Positions 1 through 7,893 of a stretch of 64,000 nucleotides of DNA are shown here, one piece after another (position 1 is the first letter of the stretch; each line of letters begins with the position of its first letter). The stretch is from Desulfobacterales bacterium (lineage in GTDB: Bacteria > Desulfobacterota > Desulfobacteria > Desulfobacterales > JAQWFD01): the NCBI GenBank assembly GCA_028704555.1, contig JAQWFD010000003.1, positions 91,674 to 155,673 of the forward strand, given 5' to 3'. The position numbers and the translations under genes are program-made. Under the pieces are notes generated by a model. That model saw only the letters and a program-made list of their open reading frames with translations, was not told the DNA's origin and made no database searches.

Positions 1-1
1 A

Positions 2-856
2 GGAAATGTGTCGCCCTTTATCACGGATACGGATCCGATTTTGGAAGAAAAGTTACTGCCGGAACTTCTTCCGTGGGCTGAATATGAACAGGATTCAGAT
101 GCACTCAATACGGCAGTCAGTCTGAAAAGCTATCTTGTACAGACCTATGAGTGCCTTAACCGGCATCCAGTCAATATCCGCAGAAAAAATCTCGGACTCG
201 ATCTTCTTAATGCGCTGGTGACGCAACGGGCGGGTCAATGCAGGCCGGTAACGCCTTTTGACCAAAAATACGGCCTTGCGGGCCTGTCCATCGCTTCCGG
301 AATTGTCTATCATGGGCTGAGCCGCTATATCGGGATGGATTGTATAAAGGTTTCAGATTCCGGTGATGCTGGAAAGGATCTTGCCCGGCGGCTATGCATT
401 GCACAAAAAGTGTCAGACCGGTATGACTTTATACATGTACATACCAAAACGCCGGATGAAGCAGCGCATAAAAAAGATCCGGAAGCAAAAAGACGGGTAA
501 TCGAATCGCTGGATCGGGGAATTGGTGAAGCCATTGGCCCGTTGCTTAATAATCCGGATGTTTTACTGATCATCACATCGGATCATTCAACGCCGAGCTC
601 CGGGCCGCTGATTCATTCGGGAGAACCTTCACCGCTGATGTTTTTCGGTACCGGCGTCCGGCGGGACCGGGTGAAATGCTTTGATGAAATCAGCGTGGCC
701 GGCGGTGCATTGGGAACCCTGCGGGGCCGTGAACTGATGTATATGGTGTTAAATTATCTCGATTATTCAAAACTGTGCGGGTTAATGGATACCCCTGAAA
801 ATCAGCCTTACTGGCCCGGAAATTATCAGCCGCTTCGAATTGATTTACAGTCGTGA
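2..856 (+). CDS. apgM: 2,3-bisphosphoglycerate-independent phosphoglycerate mutase, archaeal type (5' end outside window)
   Basis: This is the C-terminal part of a cofactor-independent phosphoglycerate mutase, which interconverts 3- and 2-phosphoglycerate in glycolysis and gluconeogenesis. The frame is open from base 2, so the start lies outside the window; the GTG at base 8 is probably internal. About 284 residues are visible out of roughly 400 usual for the family. Alkaline-phosphatase-superfamily metal ligands are visible: an FIHVHTKTPDEAAHKKD stretch near residues 141-157, SDHSTP near 191 and HSGEPSP near 203. These fit the archaeal-type (ApgM) mutase rather than GpmI. The stop codon overlaps a GTCGTGAGTC repeat. 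The next gene on the same strand is an NMN adenylyltransferase-like protein 167 bp downstream. A related phosphonopyruvate-decarboxylase-like member of the superfamily is the main alternative. Confidence 0.85.
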   Translation, partial: GNVSPFITDTDPILEEKLLPELLPWAEYEQDSDALNTAVSLKSYLVQTYECLNRHPVNIRRKNLGLDLLNALVTQRAGQCRPVTPFDQKYGLAGLSIASGIVYHGLSRYIGMDCIKVSDSGDAGKDLARRLCIAQKVSDRYDFIHVHTKTPDEAAHKKDPEAKRRVIESLDRGIGEAIGPLLNNPDVLLIITSDHSTPSSGPLIHSGEPSPLMFFGTGVRRDRVKCFDEISVAGGALGTLRGRELMYMVLNYLDYSKLCGLMDTPENQPYWPGNYQPLRIDLQS

Positions 857-880
857 GTCGAGAGTCGTGAGTTGTGGGCC
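853..880. repeat. short reiterated GAGTCGT sequence
   Basis: The sequence GTCGTGAGTCGAGAGTCGTGAG is a degenerate tandem of a GAGTCGT unit. It overlaps the stop codon of the phosphoglycerate mutase gene. The same unit recurs at 2366-2424 beside the BON lipoprotein gene. Confidence 0.7.
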
Positions 881-1023
881 AACAGTCAACGATGATCCGT
901 TGTGAGCCATTCGGGGTATTACCAGCACCTGACCACGAGTTTGCTGCCCTTCAACGTCCATGCGGCGCGTTCGGGAAGCAGTGTTGCTGCGAAGCCCTCC
1001 AACATAATTGATAAAGTTCAACT

Positions 1024-1602
1024 ATGAATCCAACCGACTGCATCTATGAAACCGGGGTGATCCATGGGCGGTTTCAGGTCCTTCACAATGACCATGTCGC
1101 CTACCTGATGGCCGGCAAACGGCTCTGTCATCATCTGGTCGTCGGAATTACCAATCCGGACCCGGTGATGACCCGGATGGAATCCGTGGATCCCTACCGA
1201 AGCAGCGTGTTGTCCAATCCGCTATCCTATTATGAACGGTGTGTCATGGTCCAATCCGTGCTTCGAGAAATCGGAATTTCACCGGAGCAGTTTTCTGTCG
1301 TACCGTTTCCGGTTAACTTTCCTGACCGCTATCAATATTATGTGCCGATGGATGCTGTTTTTTTCCTCAGTATCTATGATGACTGGGGCAGGCGGAAACT
1401 GGCTTATTTCAACTCCCTCGGACTGAAAACCCATATCCTGAGGCAGGTTGCCCCGGAGGAAAAGGGGCTCAGTGCAAAAGGCATCCGATCCCGGATGATG
1501 ACCGGAACTCCCTGGGAACACCTGGTTCCGAAAAGCGTATCCGTCCTGATGAAAGCATGGGATATTCCCGGCAGACTTCGACGGCTGGCAGCCGATAGCT
1601 GA
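1024..1602 (+). CDS. nicotinamide-nucleotide adenylyltransferase-like protein
   Basis: This 192-residue protein belongs to the HIGH-motif nucleotidyltransferase superfamily. It carries GRFQVLHNDH at residues 15-24, which corresponds to the GRFQPxHxGH nucleotide-binding motif of NadM-type NMN adenylyltransferases. The C-terminal LSAKGIRSRM near residue 150 corresponds to the ISxTxxR motif. NadM enzymes make NAD from NMN and ATP in the cytoplasm. The protein is slightly longer than typical NadM (about 170-180 residues), and the glycine of the HxGH motif is replaced by D, so the exact substrate is uncertain. No strong ribosome binding site is visible before the ATG. The upstream gene is a phosphoglycerate mutase on the same strand, but the gap is too long to claim an operon. 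Another cytidylyltransferase-like activity is possible. Confidence 0.75.
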   Translation: MNPTDCIYETGVIHGRFQVLHNDHVAYLMAGKRLCHHLVVGITNPDPVMTRMESVDPYRSSVLSNPLSYYERCVMVQSVLREIGISPEQFSVVPFPVNFPDRYQYYVPMDAVFFLSIYDDWGRRKLAYFNSLGLKTHILRQVAPEEKGLSAKGIRSRMMTGTPWEHLVPKSVSVLMKAWDIPGRLRRLAADS

Positions 1603-1740
1603 GATGATGTGATGGGGGTGAATTTGTTATAATTGATGGTTATGGCTCCGCCTTTGCCCATCCTGCATGCTGAACCCTGGCCTTTGTCGGAGTGACACAA
1701 TGAGTTATCTGATTTTCCTTAAGTTAATGAAAACGATTTT

Positions 1741-1774
1741 CCCTTAACCCTTAACCCTTAACCCTTAACCCTTA
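1741..1774. repeat. CCCTTAA heptanucleotide tandem repeat
   Basis: Four exact CCCTTAA units followed by CCCTTA end immediately before the stop codon (1776) of the minus-strand BON lipoprotein gene. The period is 7 bp. Related short runs occur at 19326-19345. Confidence 0.95.
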
Positions 1775-1775
1775 G

Positions 1776-2345
1776 TTATTTTATCACAATATTATCGATA
1801 ACATTCACGACCCCGGACGTATTTCTGGCGATGGCGATGATGAGGCTTTTCTGTTTTTCCGAGTGAACGATGCCCGACAGCGTGACGATGCCCCGGTTTA
1901 CATCCACATCGATATTCAGTGAGTGTATGCCGGGTTCCTTGATCAGTTTGCCTTTGATTTTACTGCCGATCCATTTGTCATCAATGCCTTGTCCGAATGT
2001 TTTCGAGCCGATCTGAAGATCGTTTTTGACCCGTTTCACCCCGGGAACCTTACGGGCGATGTCGGCTGCCCTGCCGGCTTCCGCCCCTGTTTCAACCACG
2101 CCGGTTAATATGACCGTTGAATCGATCGTATCCACATCAATTTTGCGGGCTTTGACAACCGGATCATCGATGAGCTTTGCCTTCACTTTTCCCGTAATGG
2201 TTTTATCATCCAGAAAGCGGCCGGCCGTTCTTTCATCGGTAGCCACTTTGTAGGCACCTGTGGCACCGCCGGCCATAATGGCCGGAGCACACCCGGTGAC
2301 CGCGATTAACAGAAAACATCCGAGTACGAATATCAGTTTTTTCAT
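1776..2345 (-). CDS. dual BON-domain lipoprotein (OsmY/DolP-like)
   Basis: This 189-residue protein has a signal peptide with a lipobox (AVTGC at residues 16-20) followed by two BON domains, at about residues 50-115 and 125-189. Each contains the typical pattern of a VKAKL-type helix and a VTLSG/VILTG strand. BON lipoproteins such as DolP (YraP) and OsmY bind phospholipid and help maintain the outer membrane under stress, so a periplasmic location anchored to a membrane is expected. The gene is followed directly by a CCCTTAA tandem repeat and preceded by GAGTCGT repeats, so it appears to be transcribed alone. A second, single-BON lipoprotein lies at 52908-53222. Confidence 0.85.
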   Translation of the reverse strand: MKKLIFVLGCFLLIAVTGCAPAIMAGGATGAYKVATDERTAGRFLDDKTITGKVKAKLIDDPVVKARKIDVDTIDSTVILTGVVETGAEAGRAADIARKVPGVKRVKNDLQIGSKTFGQGIDDKWIGSKIKGKLIKEPGIHSLNIDVDVNRGIVTLSGIVHSEKQKSLIIAIARNTSGVVNVIDNIVIK

Positions 2346-2365
2346 GAGTTCTCCTTAATAAAAAT

Positions 2366-2424
2366 AGTCGTGAGTCGTGAGTCTAAAAGCAAGAGTCGTG
2401 AGTCGTGAGTCGAAAGTCGTGAGT
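2366..2424. repeat. GAGTCGT reiterated sequence
   Basis: A run of GTCGTGAGTCGTGAGTC, AGAGTCGTGAGTCGTGAG and GAAAGTCGTGAGTC lies between the BON lipoprotein start and the neighbouring minus-strand gene. It repeats the unit seen at 853-880. Confidence 0.9.
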
Positions 2425-2441
2425 CCTCTGACCTTTGTGCC

Positions 2442-2843
2442 TCAGTCCTGTTTTTGTAAATAGTTTCTGATACTGTCTGCCCGTTTGATGGCATGATCCA
2501 CCTGTTTGATATTTGCCAGTGCCATGAGCGCTTTTGATGCCTCAAGGGGCGATTCGTTATTGCCGTTCAGGTACAGTTTGTACTTGTATGGCAGTGATTC
2601 GTTATAGCAGGTGCTCAACTGTGCTGCATATTGCCTCAATTTGCGGGAAATGTTTTTGAGCCGTTGTTTGTCCGGTCCGGTGAATGTTTCAACATTCAGG
2701 CTATCATAAAATGAGAGCGTTTGCACAATTCCCTGTTTGATTTTTCTGTACCGGAAGATGGGCATCAGCCAGTACCGCACGATGAAATACCCGGATGCAC
2801 CCAGTATAAAACTGGCTCCGGCGCCAATGTAGATGGAATTCAT
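2442..2843 (-). CDS. hypothetical protein with N-terminal membrane anchor
   Basis: I do not recognise this 133-residue protein. It starts with a hydrophobic segment (about residues 4-26) followed by a basic patch (RYRKIKQ), which suggests a single-pass inner-membrane protein with a cytoplasmic helical domain. The rest is rich in K, R and L with predicted helices and no enzymatic motif. It lies 96 bp upstream of the BON lipoprotein gene on the same strand, with GAGTCGT repeats between them. A 12-bp hairpin downstream of the FadL gene separates it from the upstream porin. Confidence 0.6.
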   Translation of the reverse strand: MNSIYIGAGASFILGASGYFIVRYWLMPIFRYRKIKQGIVQTLSFYDSLNVETFTGPDKQRLKNISRKLRQYAAQLSTCYNESLPYKYKLYLNGNNESPLEASKALMALANIKQVDHAIKRADSIRNYLQKQD

Positions 2844-3144
2844 AAAATCTTTCTTTCCGGTTAAATGGGGTTCAGCACGCGGGCTTTTGCTTTCAGATTA
2901 AGGGCCTCACAATGCCAGAGTTAAAGCTTTCAGAGAGATAAATGTCAAGAGAGAATCATGCAGGGATAATATAAAACAGGAGGGGAAACGGCAGGCTCCG
3001 GGTGAGCCTGCCGTTCAAAAAAGCGGAAAATGCCCCGATGGTCATAATACGGATGAAAATGACCGGGCGCGGAGGCGTCAGGTTTCATGGCAGCGGTGAC
3101 CTTTTATTCGCCAGCCGTCAGCTCCCGGCTGTTTCCGGATTCTG
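2844..3144. other. intergenic stretch with a strong hairpin
   Basis: No gene is seen. The only structure is the inverted repeat at 2987-3015, downstream of the FadL-type gene. Confidence 0.6.
2987..3015 (-). terminator. perfect 12-bp hairpin downstream of fadL-like gene
   Basis: AACGGCAGGCTC (2987-2998) pairs perfectly with GAGCCTGCCGTT (3004-3015) around a 5-nt loop. In the minus direction it follows the FadL stop by about 130 bp and is followed by a pyrimidine-rich TTTCCCC tract rather than a classical T-run. It is probably a terminator for the porin transcript. Confidence 0.6.
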
Positions 3145-4413
3145 CTAAAACCGCCACGCCAGCCCGAAATCGATCCCGTCCTCACTCAGTGAGGATTCCA
3201 GCGTGACAGGGGCTCCGGTCAGATCCGTTCCGGTTTCGGAAACGGTTTCTTCAAATGCATGCATGTAGCCCAGATGGAGTGAAAAACTGGGGGTAACTTC
3301 ATAACCGACGCCGAGTGTGAGGTGCTGCTCGACTACTGCCGGAAAGCCCAGAATTCTGAATGTTTCATAATAATAAGTAGGCAGGGTTTTTCCTTGTATG
3401 GTTGTGGTGCTGGTACCAATTCCATTAAATCCGTTGTGCTCATTGACCGGATTTTTACCGTAATTATATCCGATTCTCAAAAAGAGGTTGTCGACGGCTT
3501 CATATTGAGCGCCGATGGAAAATACCCATTGGTCATCCCAGTCAAATTCCTTGTATCCGTCTGCATCTGACCAGTTCAGCCATTTAATATCACCTTCCAC
3601 GAGCACCCGGTTGCTCAGGAAATCATATGCCGCACCGATACCCAGCTGCTGGGGAGATTCCAGATCCAGATCATCCGCTATGCCGTCACCGTTAAAGTCA
3701 TTGACCATCTCGTGACTGACCTGCTGGGGTGTAATATAGTTCAAACCCAATGACAGATTGTCGACGGGTTTGTAAATCAGGCCGGCCTGACCCCCGAAGC
3801 CGTAGTTGAATGAGGAGCCGGATCTCAGATCGAGACTGGCATAATCCACATGAAGGGCCAGTCCAAAGGACAGCCTGTCCGTATACTGATAGGCGATGGC
3901 CGGGGCAAATTTCATGATTTGCAGCTGGGTAAATTCTCCGGATACGAGGGGAAAACCCCCATACGGTGCGTAGGTGCTTTGATCCAGATCCGTATTTCTG
4001 TAATCAACGCCAAGCCCCGTCACGCCATAGGCGGACAGGCCAAACCGCCACTTTTGTGGATCCGCGCTGATGGGGACCGATAATCCGAAGGCGGGGATGG
4101 CATACACCTTATTGTCGCTGTCAGCGGATATGGTGGTTCCGCCCCGGGTAATTTTTGTATCGGTTTTCGGCATGAAAAACGTGCCTGCAAAATTGAATTC
4201 GGACACCCGGCAGTAGGGCCCGAAGCACATGGCAGCCGGATTGGCGAAGACCGCGCTGATGGCGTCCAGCGGATAGGCGATGCCCACGCCGCCCATGGAC
4301 CGGGAGATCGGACCCACGCCGATCAGGTTGTCTCCATTGGTGGCAAGAACAGATGGGGAAAACATCAAAAGGATAATCGTCATGAGTGCAAATCGTCTGA
4401 TAACGTTTTTCAT
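3145..4413 (-). CDS. FadL/OmpP1/TodX-family outer-membrane transport protein
   Basis: This 422-residue protein has a signal peptide (about residues 1-24, ending VLA) and then the conserved start of mature FadL-family porins: NGDNLIGVGPISRSMGGVGI followed by AVFANPAAM. The remainder alternates short amphipathic strands and ends with the aromatic terminus GLAWRF, as expected for a 14-strand beta barrel. FadL-type channels let hydrophobic substrates such as long-chain fatty acids or aromatics cross the outer membrane. An acyl-CoA synthetase that could use such substrates lies at 43100-44788, but far away. The gene stands alone, with a hairpin terminator candidate downstream. The substrate cannot be predicted from sequence. 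Confidence 0.88.
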   Translation of the reverse strand: MKNVIRRFALMTIILLMFSPSVLATNGDNLIGVGPISRSMGGVGIAYPLDAISAVFANPAAMCFGPYCRVSEFNFAGTFFMPKTDTKITRGGTTISADSDNKVYAIPAFGLSVPISADPQKWRFGLSAYGVTGLGVDYRNTDLDQSTYAPYGGFPLVSGEFTQLQIMKFAPAIAYQYTDRLSFGLALHVDYASLDLRSGSSFNYGFGGQAGLIYKPVDNLSLGLNYITPQQVSHEMVNDFNGDGIADDLDLESPQQLGIGAAYDFLSNRVLVEGDIKWLNWSDADGYKEFDWDDQWVFSIGAQYEAVDNLFLRIGYNYGKNPVNEHNGFNGIGTSTTTIQGKTLPTYYYETFRILGFPAVVEQHLTLGVGYEVTPSFSLHLGYMHAFEETVSETGTDLTGAPVTLESSLSEDGIDFGLAWRF

Positions 4414-4682
4414 GGTTTCTTCCTCCTTTGAAGTTATGGACAGATAAATTATGTTTGTTTCAGTTGCACCGCAATCGAACTGTCAGAAATTTATCCGCAG
4501 AAATAATGAAATCGGAGAGCATCCCGGGTTTCCAGTGTCTGGAACCAGGGGCGAATAAAAGATCAGTTAAAAACGTAAATAGTGGTCTATAAGATAAAAG
4601 TCTTCTGTTTCTTAGCTTTTGCCTCAAACGAAGTGGTCCTCAAGCGATAGCGGTCTTTAAGCCGCGCGTTAGCGCGTTATGT

Positions 4683-5939
4683 TTACTCCCGCACCAGTGC
4701 ATCTGCAATCATTGAGGAGAGGAATTTAACCTCGACGCCCAGTTTGTAATGATCATTGAGATTGCTCAATTGCGTGTGGCAGTTTTCACAGGCCGTTGCA
4801 AGGATTGTTGCGCCAGATTTTCTGATCTGCTCGGCCTTGACCTTTGAAGATTTCATTCTGAAATCAAGGGTTTCTTCCCCAAGAGAGACCAGACCGCCCC
4901 CGCCGCCGCAGCAGAAATTGTAAGCGGGTTCAGGAGACATCTCTACATACTTGTCTGTCAAATGTTTCAGGATGTAGCGGGGTTCATCGATCACGCCAGC
5001 GTTTCTGGCAATCTGGCACGGATCATGATAGGTAACCGTGCCGGTGACCGTTGATTTGTCCAATTTGATTCTGCCGTCCTGGATGTACCGGGCGTGTTCC
5101 TCGGTGAGGGAGATTACGTCAAACGGTTGTTTCCCGGACATCTGTTTCATGACCCTGAAGGCGGTTCCGCATTCGCAGATGCAGACCCGTTTGACCTTGA
5201 GCTGGATCGCTTCGTTGATGATCCGATCCAGAATCAGCTTTGTTTTTGTGGGATCTCCGACAAAGGCGCCGAAATTGACGGCTTCGAAGAAGCTCAGGGT
5301 CCAGTGGATACCGGCGGCGTTAAATACGGCAGCGGCCGGTATGATTGAGTGTGCGCCGGCCAGGGCGACATACAGAACATCTGCTCCTTCCACCCCTATC
5401 GGGATCGGGGTCTGGCCGGCTTCGATTTTCCATTTTTTTACCACATCATCTTCAAGCCGTTTGATCCCGGCCATGAATCCGTCCTTAAACAGATCCAGGG
5501 ACTTGCCTTTTTCAACGGAGGTGTCGGCTAACAGGGTCAGTATTTCAGGCTCGGCTTTGGCGCCGATCAGCAGCAGCTTGGCGATGGACATGAGCATCTG
5601 GGTATCGATTCCATGCGGACAGAACATCACGCAGCGGCGGCATCCCGTGCATGAATAGGCTGCTTCGTAGAGTTCTTCCAGAGCCATTTCATCCAGCTCT
5701 TTGGATTCTCCCAGTTTGGGCCAGATTTTTCCCTGGGGTTTAAAATATTTTTTGTATATTCTTCGCACGATCTCTGCCCTGTATGCCGCGATATATTTGA
5801 TCTGGGGCATGGATTCGTGGACATGGCAGGCCGTTGTGCACAGGCCGCAGCGGGAGCAGGTTTCAAGATAAAAGGTCATGGCCTGATTGAGCTTGCTCTT
5901 GAAAAGCTTCAGCAGCTCGTCTCGTGTTTGCTGTTCCAT
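4683..5939 (-). CDS. CCG-domain 4Fe-4S oxidoreductase (DsrK/TmcB/HmcF-like)
   Basis: This 418-residue Fe-S protein has two N-terminal ferredoxin-type motifs: CSRCGLCTTACHVHE near residue 28 and CTGCRRCVMFCPHG near residue 96. Two C-terminal CCG-type cysteine clusters follow, with CECGTAF, YHDPCQ, FCCGGGGGLV and CENCHTQL visible. The arrangement matches the heterodisulfide-reductase-like subunits DsrK, TmcB and HmcF, which pass electrons between a membrane quinone-reactive cytochrome and cytoplasmic thiol or disulfide substrates. Its start lies 2 bp after the stop of the NarI-like gene, so the two form an operon and probably a membrane complex. TusA and DsrE-like sulfur carriers lie just upstream, which suggests a link to sulfur transfer, although no DsrC is present here. 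Confidence 0.85.
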   Translation of the reverse strand: MEQQTRDELLKLFKSKLNQAMTFYLETCSRCGLCTTACHVHESMPQIKYIAAYRAEIVRRIYKKYFKPQGKIWPKLGESKELDEMALEELYEAAYSCTGCRRCVMFCPHGIDTQMLMSIAKLLLIGAKAEPEILTLLADTSVEKGKSLDLFKDGFMAGIKRLEDDVVKKWKIEAGQTPIPIGVEGADVLYVALAGAHSIIPAAAVFNAAGIHWTLSFFEAVNFGAFVGDPTKTKLILDRIINEAIQLKVKRVCICECGTAFRVMKQMSGKQPFDVISLTEEHARYIQDGRIKLDKSTVTGTVTYHDPCQIARNAGVIDEPRYILKHLTDKYVEMSPEPAYNFCCGGGGGLVSLGEETLDFRMKSSKVKAEQIRKSGATILATACENCHTQLSNLNDHYKLGVEVKFLSSMIADALVRE

Positions 5940-5941
5940 AG

Positions 5942-6652
5942 TTAACCTCGTCTTAATTTATTCATGGGAATCGTGAAAAAGGAATGCATGATTTTGCTGA
6001 ACGGAAAAAACATCAGGAACAGATTGGCAAAAAATACATGCAGCACCAGCATGAAGGAATGCCCGGATGCCGTGACTTCATACGGAAGCTCGGGCTTGAA
6101 CACCAGCAGGCTCATCAGGTAGGCGCGATAGTCGGGTACTGTCAGCTCGCCGTATTCATACCATGTTCTGGCCCAATCCATCTGGCTGCCGAACAGCACG
6201 GTGAGAAAAAGCAGAATCAACAGGAAATAATCTTCAAAGACCGATAAATCGCGATTCGGAGAAACGAACCGTCTGAAGAGAAAAAACAGCAGGGCGAAGC
6301 AAAGGGCGAGTCCGACAAATCCTTTTCCGATAAACACGTTGTGCGGGATGATCTGAAATATGGAAAATTTTTTTATCAGTTCCAGATGGCCGATGATCAG
6401 CAGCAGCAGCCCGGCATGAAAGATGATGAGAAATATCCACAGCACGAAATTGTGTCTTCGAACCGTTGGAAAAAGAAAGGCATCATGCAGTGCCCACAAC
6501 CAGCCGGGTTTTTTCTCAGGAAAAATATTAAGGGCGATGGGATGCTTCGGCTGTTGATACAGTTTCAGCAGCCTGAATCCAACCCCGAAAATAAAGATGG
6601 CAAATGCCACATACACCATGGGTACCAGGATGATATAATACAGCGCCTCCAC
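5942..6652 (-). CDS. NarI-like respiratory membrane subunit (DsrM/TmcC-like)
   Basis: This 236-residue integral membrane protein has about five hydrophobic segments (near residues 5-27, 65-90, 105-125, 140-162 and 198-222) with histidines placed as possible b-heme ligands. The C-terminal stretch ending FFPFSKIMHSFF is typical of the DsrM, HmcE and TmcC subunits of sulfate-reducer electron-transfer complexes. These subunits exchange electrons with the menaquinone pool. Translation is probably coupled to the downstream CCG Fe-S gene, whose start is 2 bp away. An MITE-like element (6734-6871) and more than 400 bp of other sequence separate it from the upstream tusA gene, so the pair may now be expressed independently of the sulfur carriers. 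Confidence 0.8.
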   Translation of the reverse strand: MEALYYIILVPMVYVAFAIFIFGVGFRLLKLYQQPKHPIALNIFPEKKPGWLWALHDAFLFPTVRRHNFVLWIFLIIFHAGLLLLIIGHLELIKKFSIFQIIPHNVFIGKGFVGLALCFALLFFLFRRFVSPNRDLSVFEDYFLLILLFLTVLFGSQMDWARTWYEYGELTVPDYRAYLMSLLVFKPELPYEVTASGHSFMLVLHVFFANLFLMFFPFSKIMHSFFTIPMNKLRRG

Positions 6653-6733
6653 GGCAGCCTCCTCGGATAAATTATCCCTTTTGTGAGGTACGCAGTCCTA
6701 CGCAGGGAAAAAGTAAAAAGGTTTTTTTATTTC

Positions 6734-6871
6734 GGGCTTGATCATAACTGCGGCCATAACGTCATGAGGACCGTCCCGGCCGTTTCCGGCTTCTCCAGCA
6801 CGATACGGGGGGAACGGCCGGGATTTTGAAACTACACGTAACAGAATATGGCCGAAGTTATGATCAAGCCC
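6734..6871. mobile_element. MITE-like palindromic element, short form (copy A)
   Basis: The 138-bp element starts GGGCTTGATCATAACTGCGG and ends with the inverted complement, ending GTTATGATCAAGCCC. The internal segment includes GAGGACCGTCCCGGCCGT and CAGCACGATACGGGGGGAAC. The flanks TTTATTTC (left) and CTTATTTT (right) match at 6 of 8 positions, consistent with a decayed 8-bp target duplication. There is no open reading frame. It lies between tusA and the NarI-like gene. Confidence 0.92.
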
Positions 6872-7274
6872 CTTATTTTAATGATAAAACACGAAAAATC
6901 GAAGAGTTATTAACCTGGCAACTGTTTACGCAAAATACTTATTCACGAAGACCTTTATAAAATAAGTCTTTTTTGGAAAAGACATTGGTATATTTGATTG
7001 CCGGTTTAATATGCATATAAAGTTTTTTTATTGAGTTGTGACCTCTTGCGTGAAAATTATATTGGATGGTTTGTCTGGTAATCCGTCATAAAAGGTCACT
7101 CGACGGACAAGTCTTTTGTAACGGCAATTCCATGGAAATTGGGTTGCGGGCACGGCCCGCGTTAGGTTCATCCTGTTAAGGAAAGCAGGATGCATCATAA
7201 TTGAATGGCATAAAAATTTCTATTTTTTGATTGATTTTATCCGCAGGGTGCTCGCTGTCCGGATGCCGGTTACA

Positions 7275-7321
7275 CCCGGGTCCCTCTGACGGCTTAAAGC
7301 GTCTCGCCAGAGGGGCTCGGG
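7275..7321 (-). terminator. imperfect hairpin after tusA
   Basis: CCCGGGTCCCTCTG (7275-7288) pairs with CAGAGGGGCTCGGG (7308-7321), with one G-T wobble pair or two. It starts 14 bp after the TusA stop in the direction of transcription. There is no T-run after it, so it may be a rho-independent-like or processing hairpin that ends the dsrE-tusA transcript. Confidence 0.5.
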
Positions 7322-7334
7322 CGGAATCCGGTGA

Positions 7335-7607
7335 TCAGACCAGCCGTTTGATAAAAAACTTGGTGACGTCGCCTTCCTGCTCGGTTTTGACGATTTCGTT
7401 TCTGCTGGTTCTGGACCAGGCGGGAAAATCAGACAGGGCGCCCGGGTCTGTCGTATGGACTTCGATGATCTGTCCGACGTTGACTTCCTTGATTCCCTTG
7501 CTCACTTTGACAATTGGCATCGGGCAGGGCAGCCCCTTTAAATCCAATACTTTATCAGCCTTGATTACTTCACTCATGTCAGGTCTCCTTGGTTGTTGTT
7601 CATCCAT
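7335..7607 (-). CDS. tusA: TusA-family sulfurtransferase
   Basis: This protein is 90 residues long. The CPMP motif (GLPCPMPIVKV, about residues 26-36) carries the cysteine that holds persulfide sulfur in TusA proteins, followed by the conserved EVHTTDPGALSDFPAWSR segment. TusA relays sulfur between proteins, for instance to DsrE-type carriers, tRNA thiolation or sulfur oxidation and reduction systems. The start at 7607 has extra N-terminal residues; the second ATG at 7577 (MSEVIKAD) has a GGAG-type site and is the more likely start, which would give 80 residues. A DsrE-like gene lies upstream on the same strand, separated by MITE copy B. Confidence 0.88.
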   Translation of the reverse strand: MDEQQPRRPDMSEVIKADKVLDLKGLPCPMPIVKVSKGIKEVNVGQIIEVHTTDPGALSDFPAWSRTSRNEIVKTEQEGDVTKFFIKRLV

Positions 7608-7750
7608 TATTGTCTATTTTTCCTGATTTCTCCGTTATGCTCAGCTTTTAATTCTCAAAAAACCCCATGCTTCCGTTTGGCTAAAATTTTCGTCTTTTTT
7701 GAACCCGGGAAAATTATTCTTTTTCTGGATGGAAAATAGTTAGAATTTTA

Positions 7751-7888
7751 GGGCTTGATCATAACTGCGGCCATAACGTTGTGAGGACCGTCCCGGCCGT
7801 TCCCGGTTTCTTCAGCACGATACGGGGGGAACGGCCGGGATTTTGAAACTACACGTGAGAGAATATGGCCGCAGTTATGATCAAGCCT
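7751..7888. mobile_element. MITE-like palindromic element, short form (copy B) with 8-bp TSD
   Basis: This 138-bp element is very similar to copy A. The left end is GGGCTTGATCATAACTGCGG and the right end is CAGTTATGATCAAGCCT. It is flanked by exact direct repeats GAATTTTA at 7743-7750 and 7889-7896. The right copy overlaps the stop codon of the DsrE-like gene (7894-7896), so the element inserted at the 3' end of that gene without changing the protein. Confidence 0.95.
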
Positions 7889-7893
7889 GAATT

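Larger units (their letters stand above)
6653..7334. other. 682-bp intergenic region between tusA and the NarI-like gene
   Basis: It contains a complete MITE-like element (6734-6871) and a long imperfect hairpin directly after tusA (7275-7321). No coding sequence or RNA gene was recognised in the rest (6872-7274). Confidence 0.6.
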
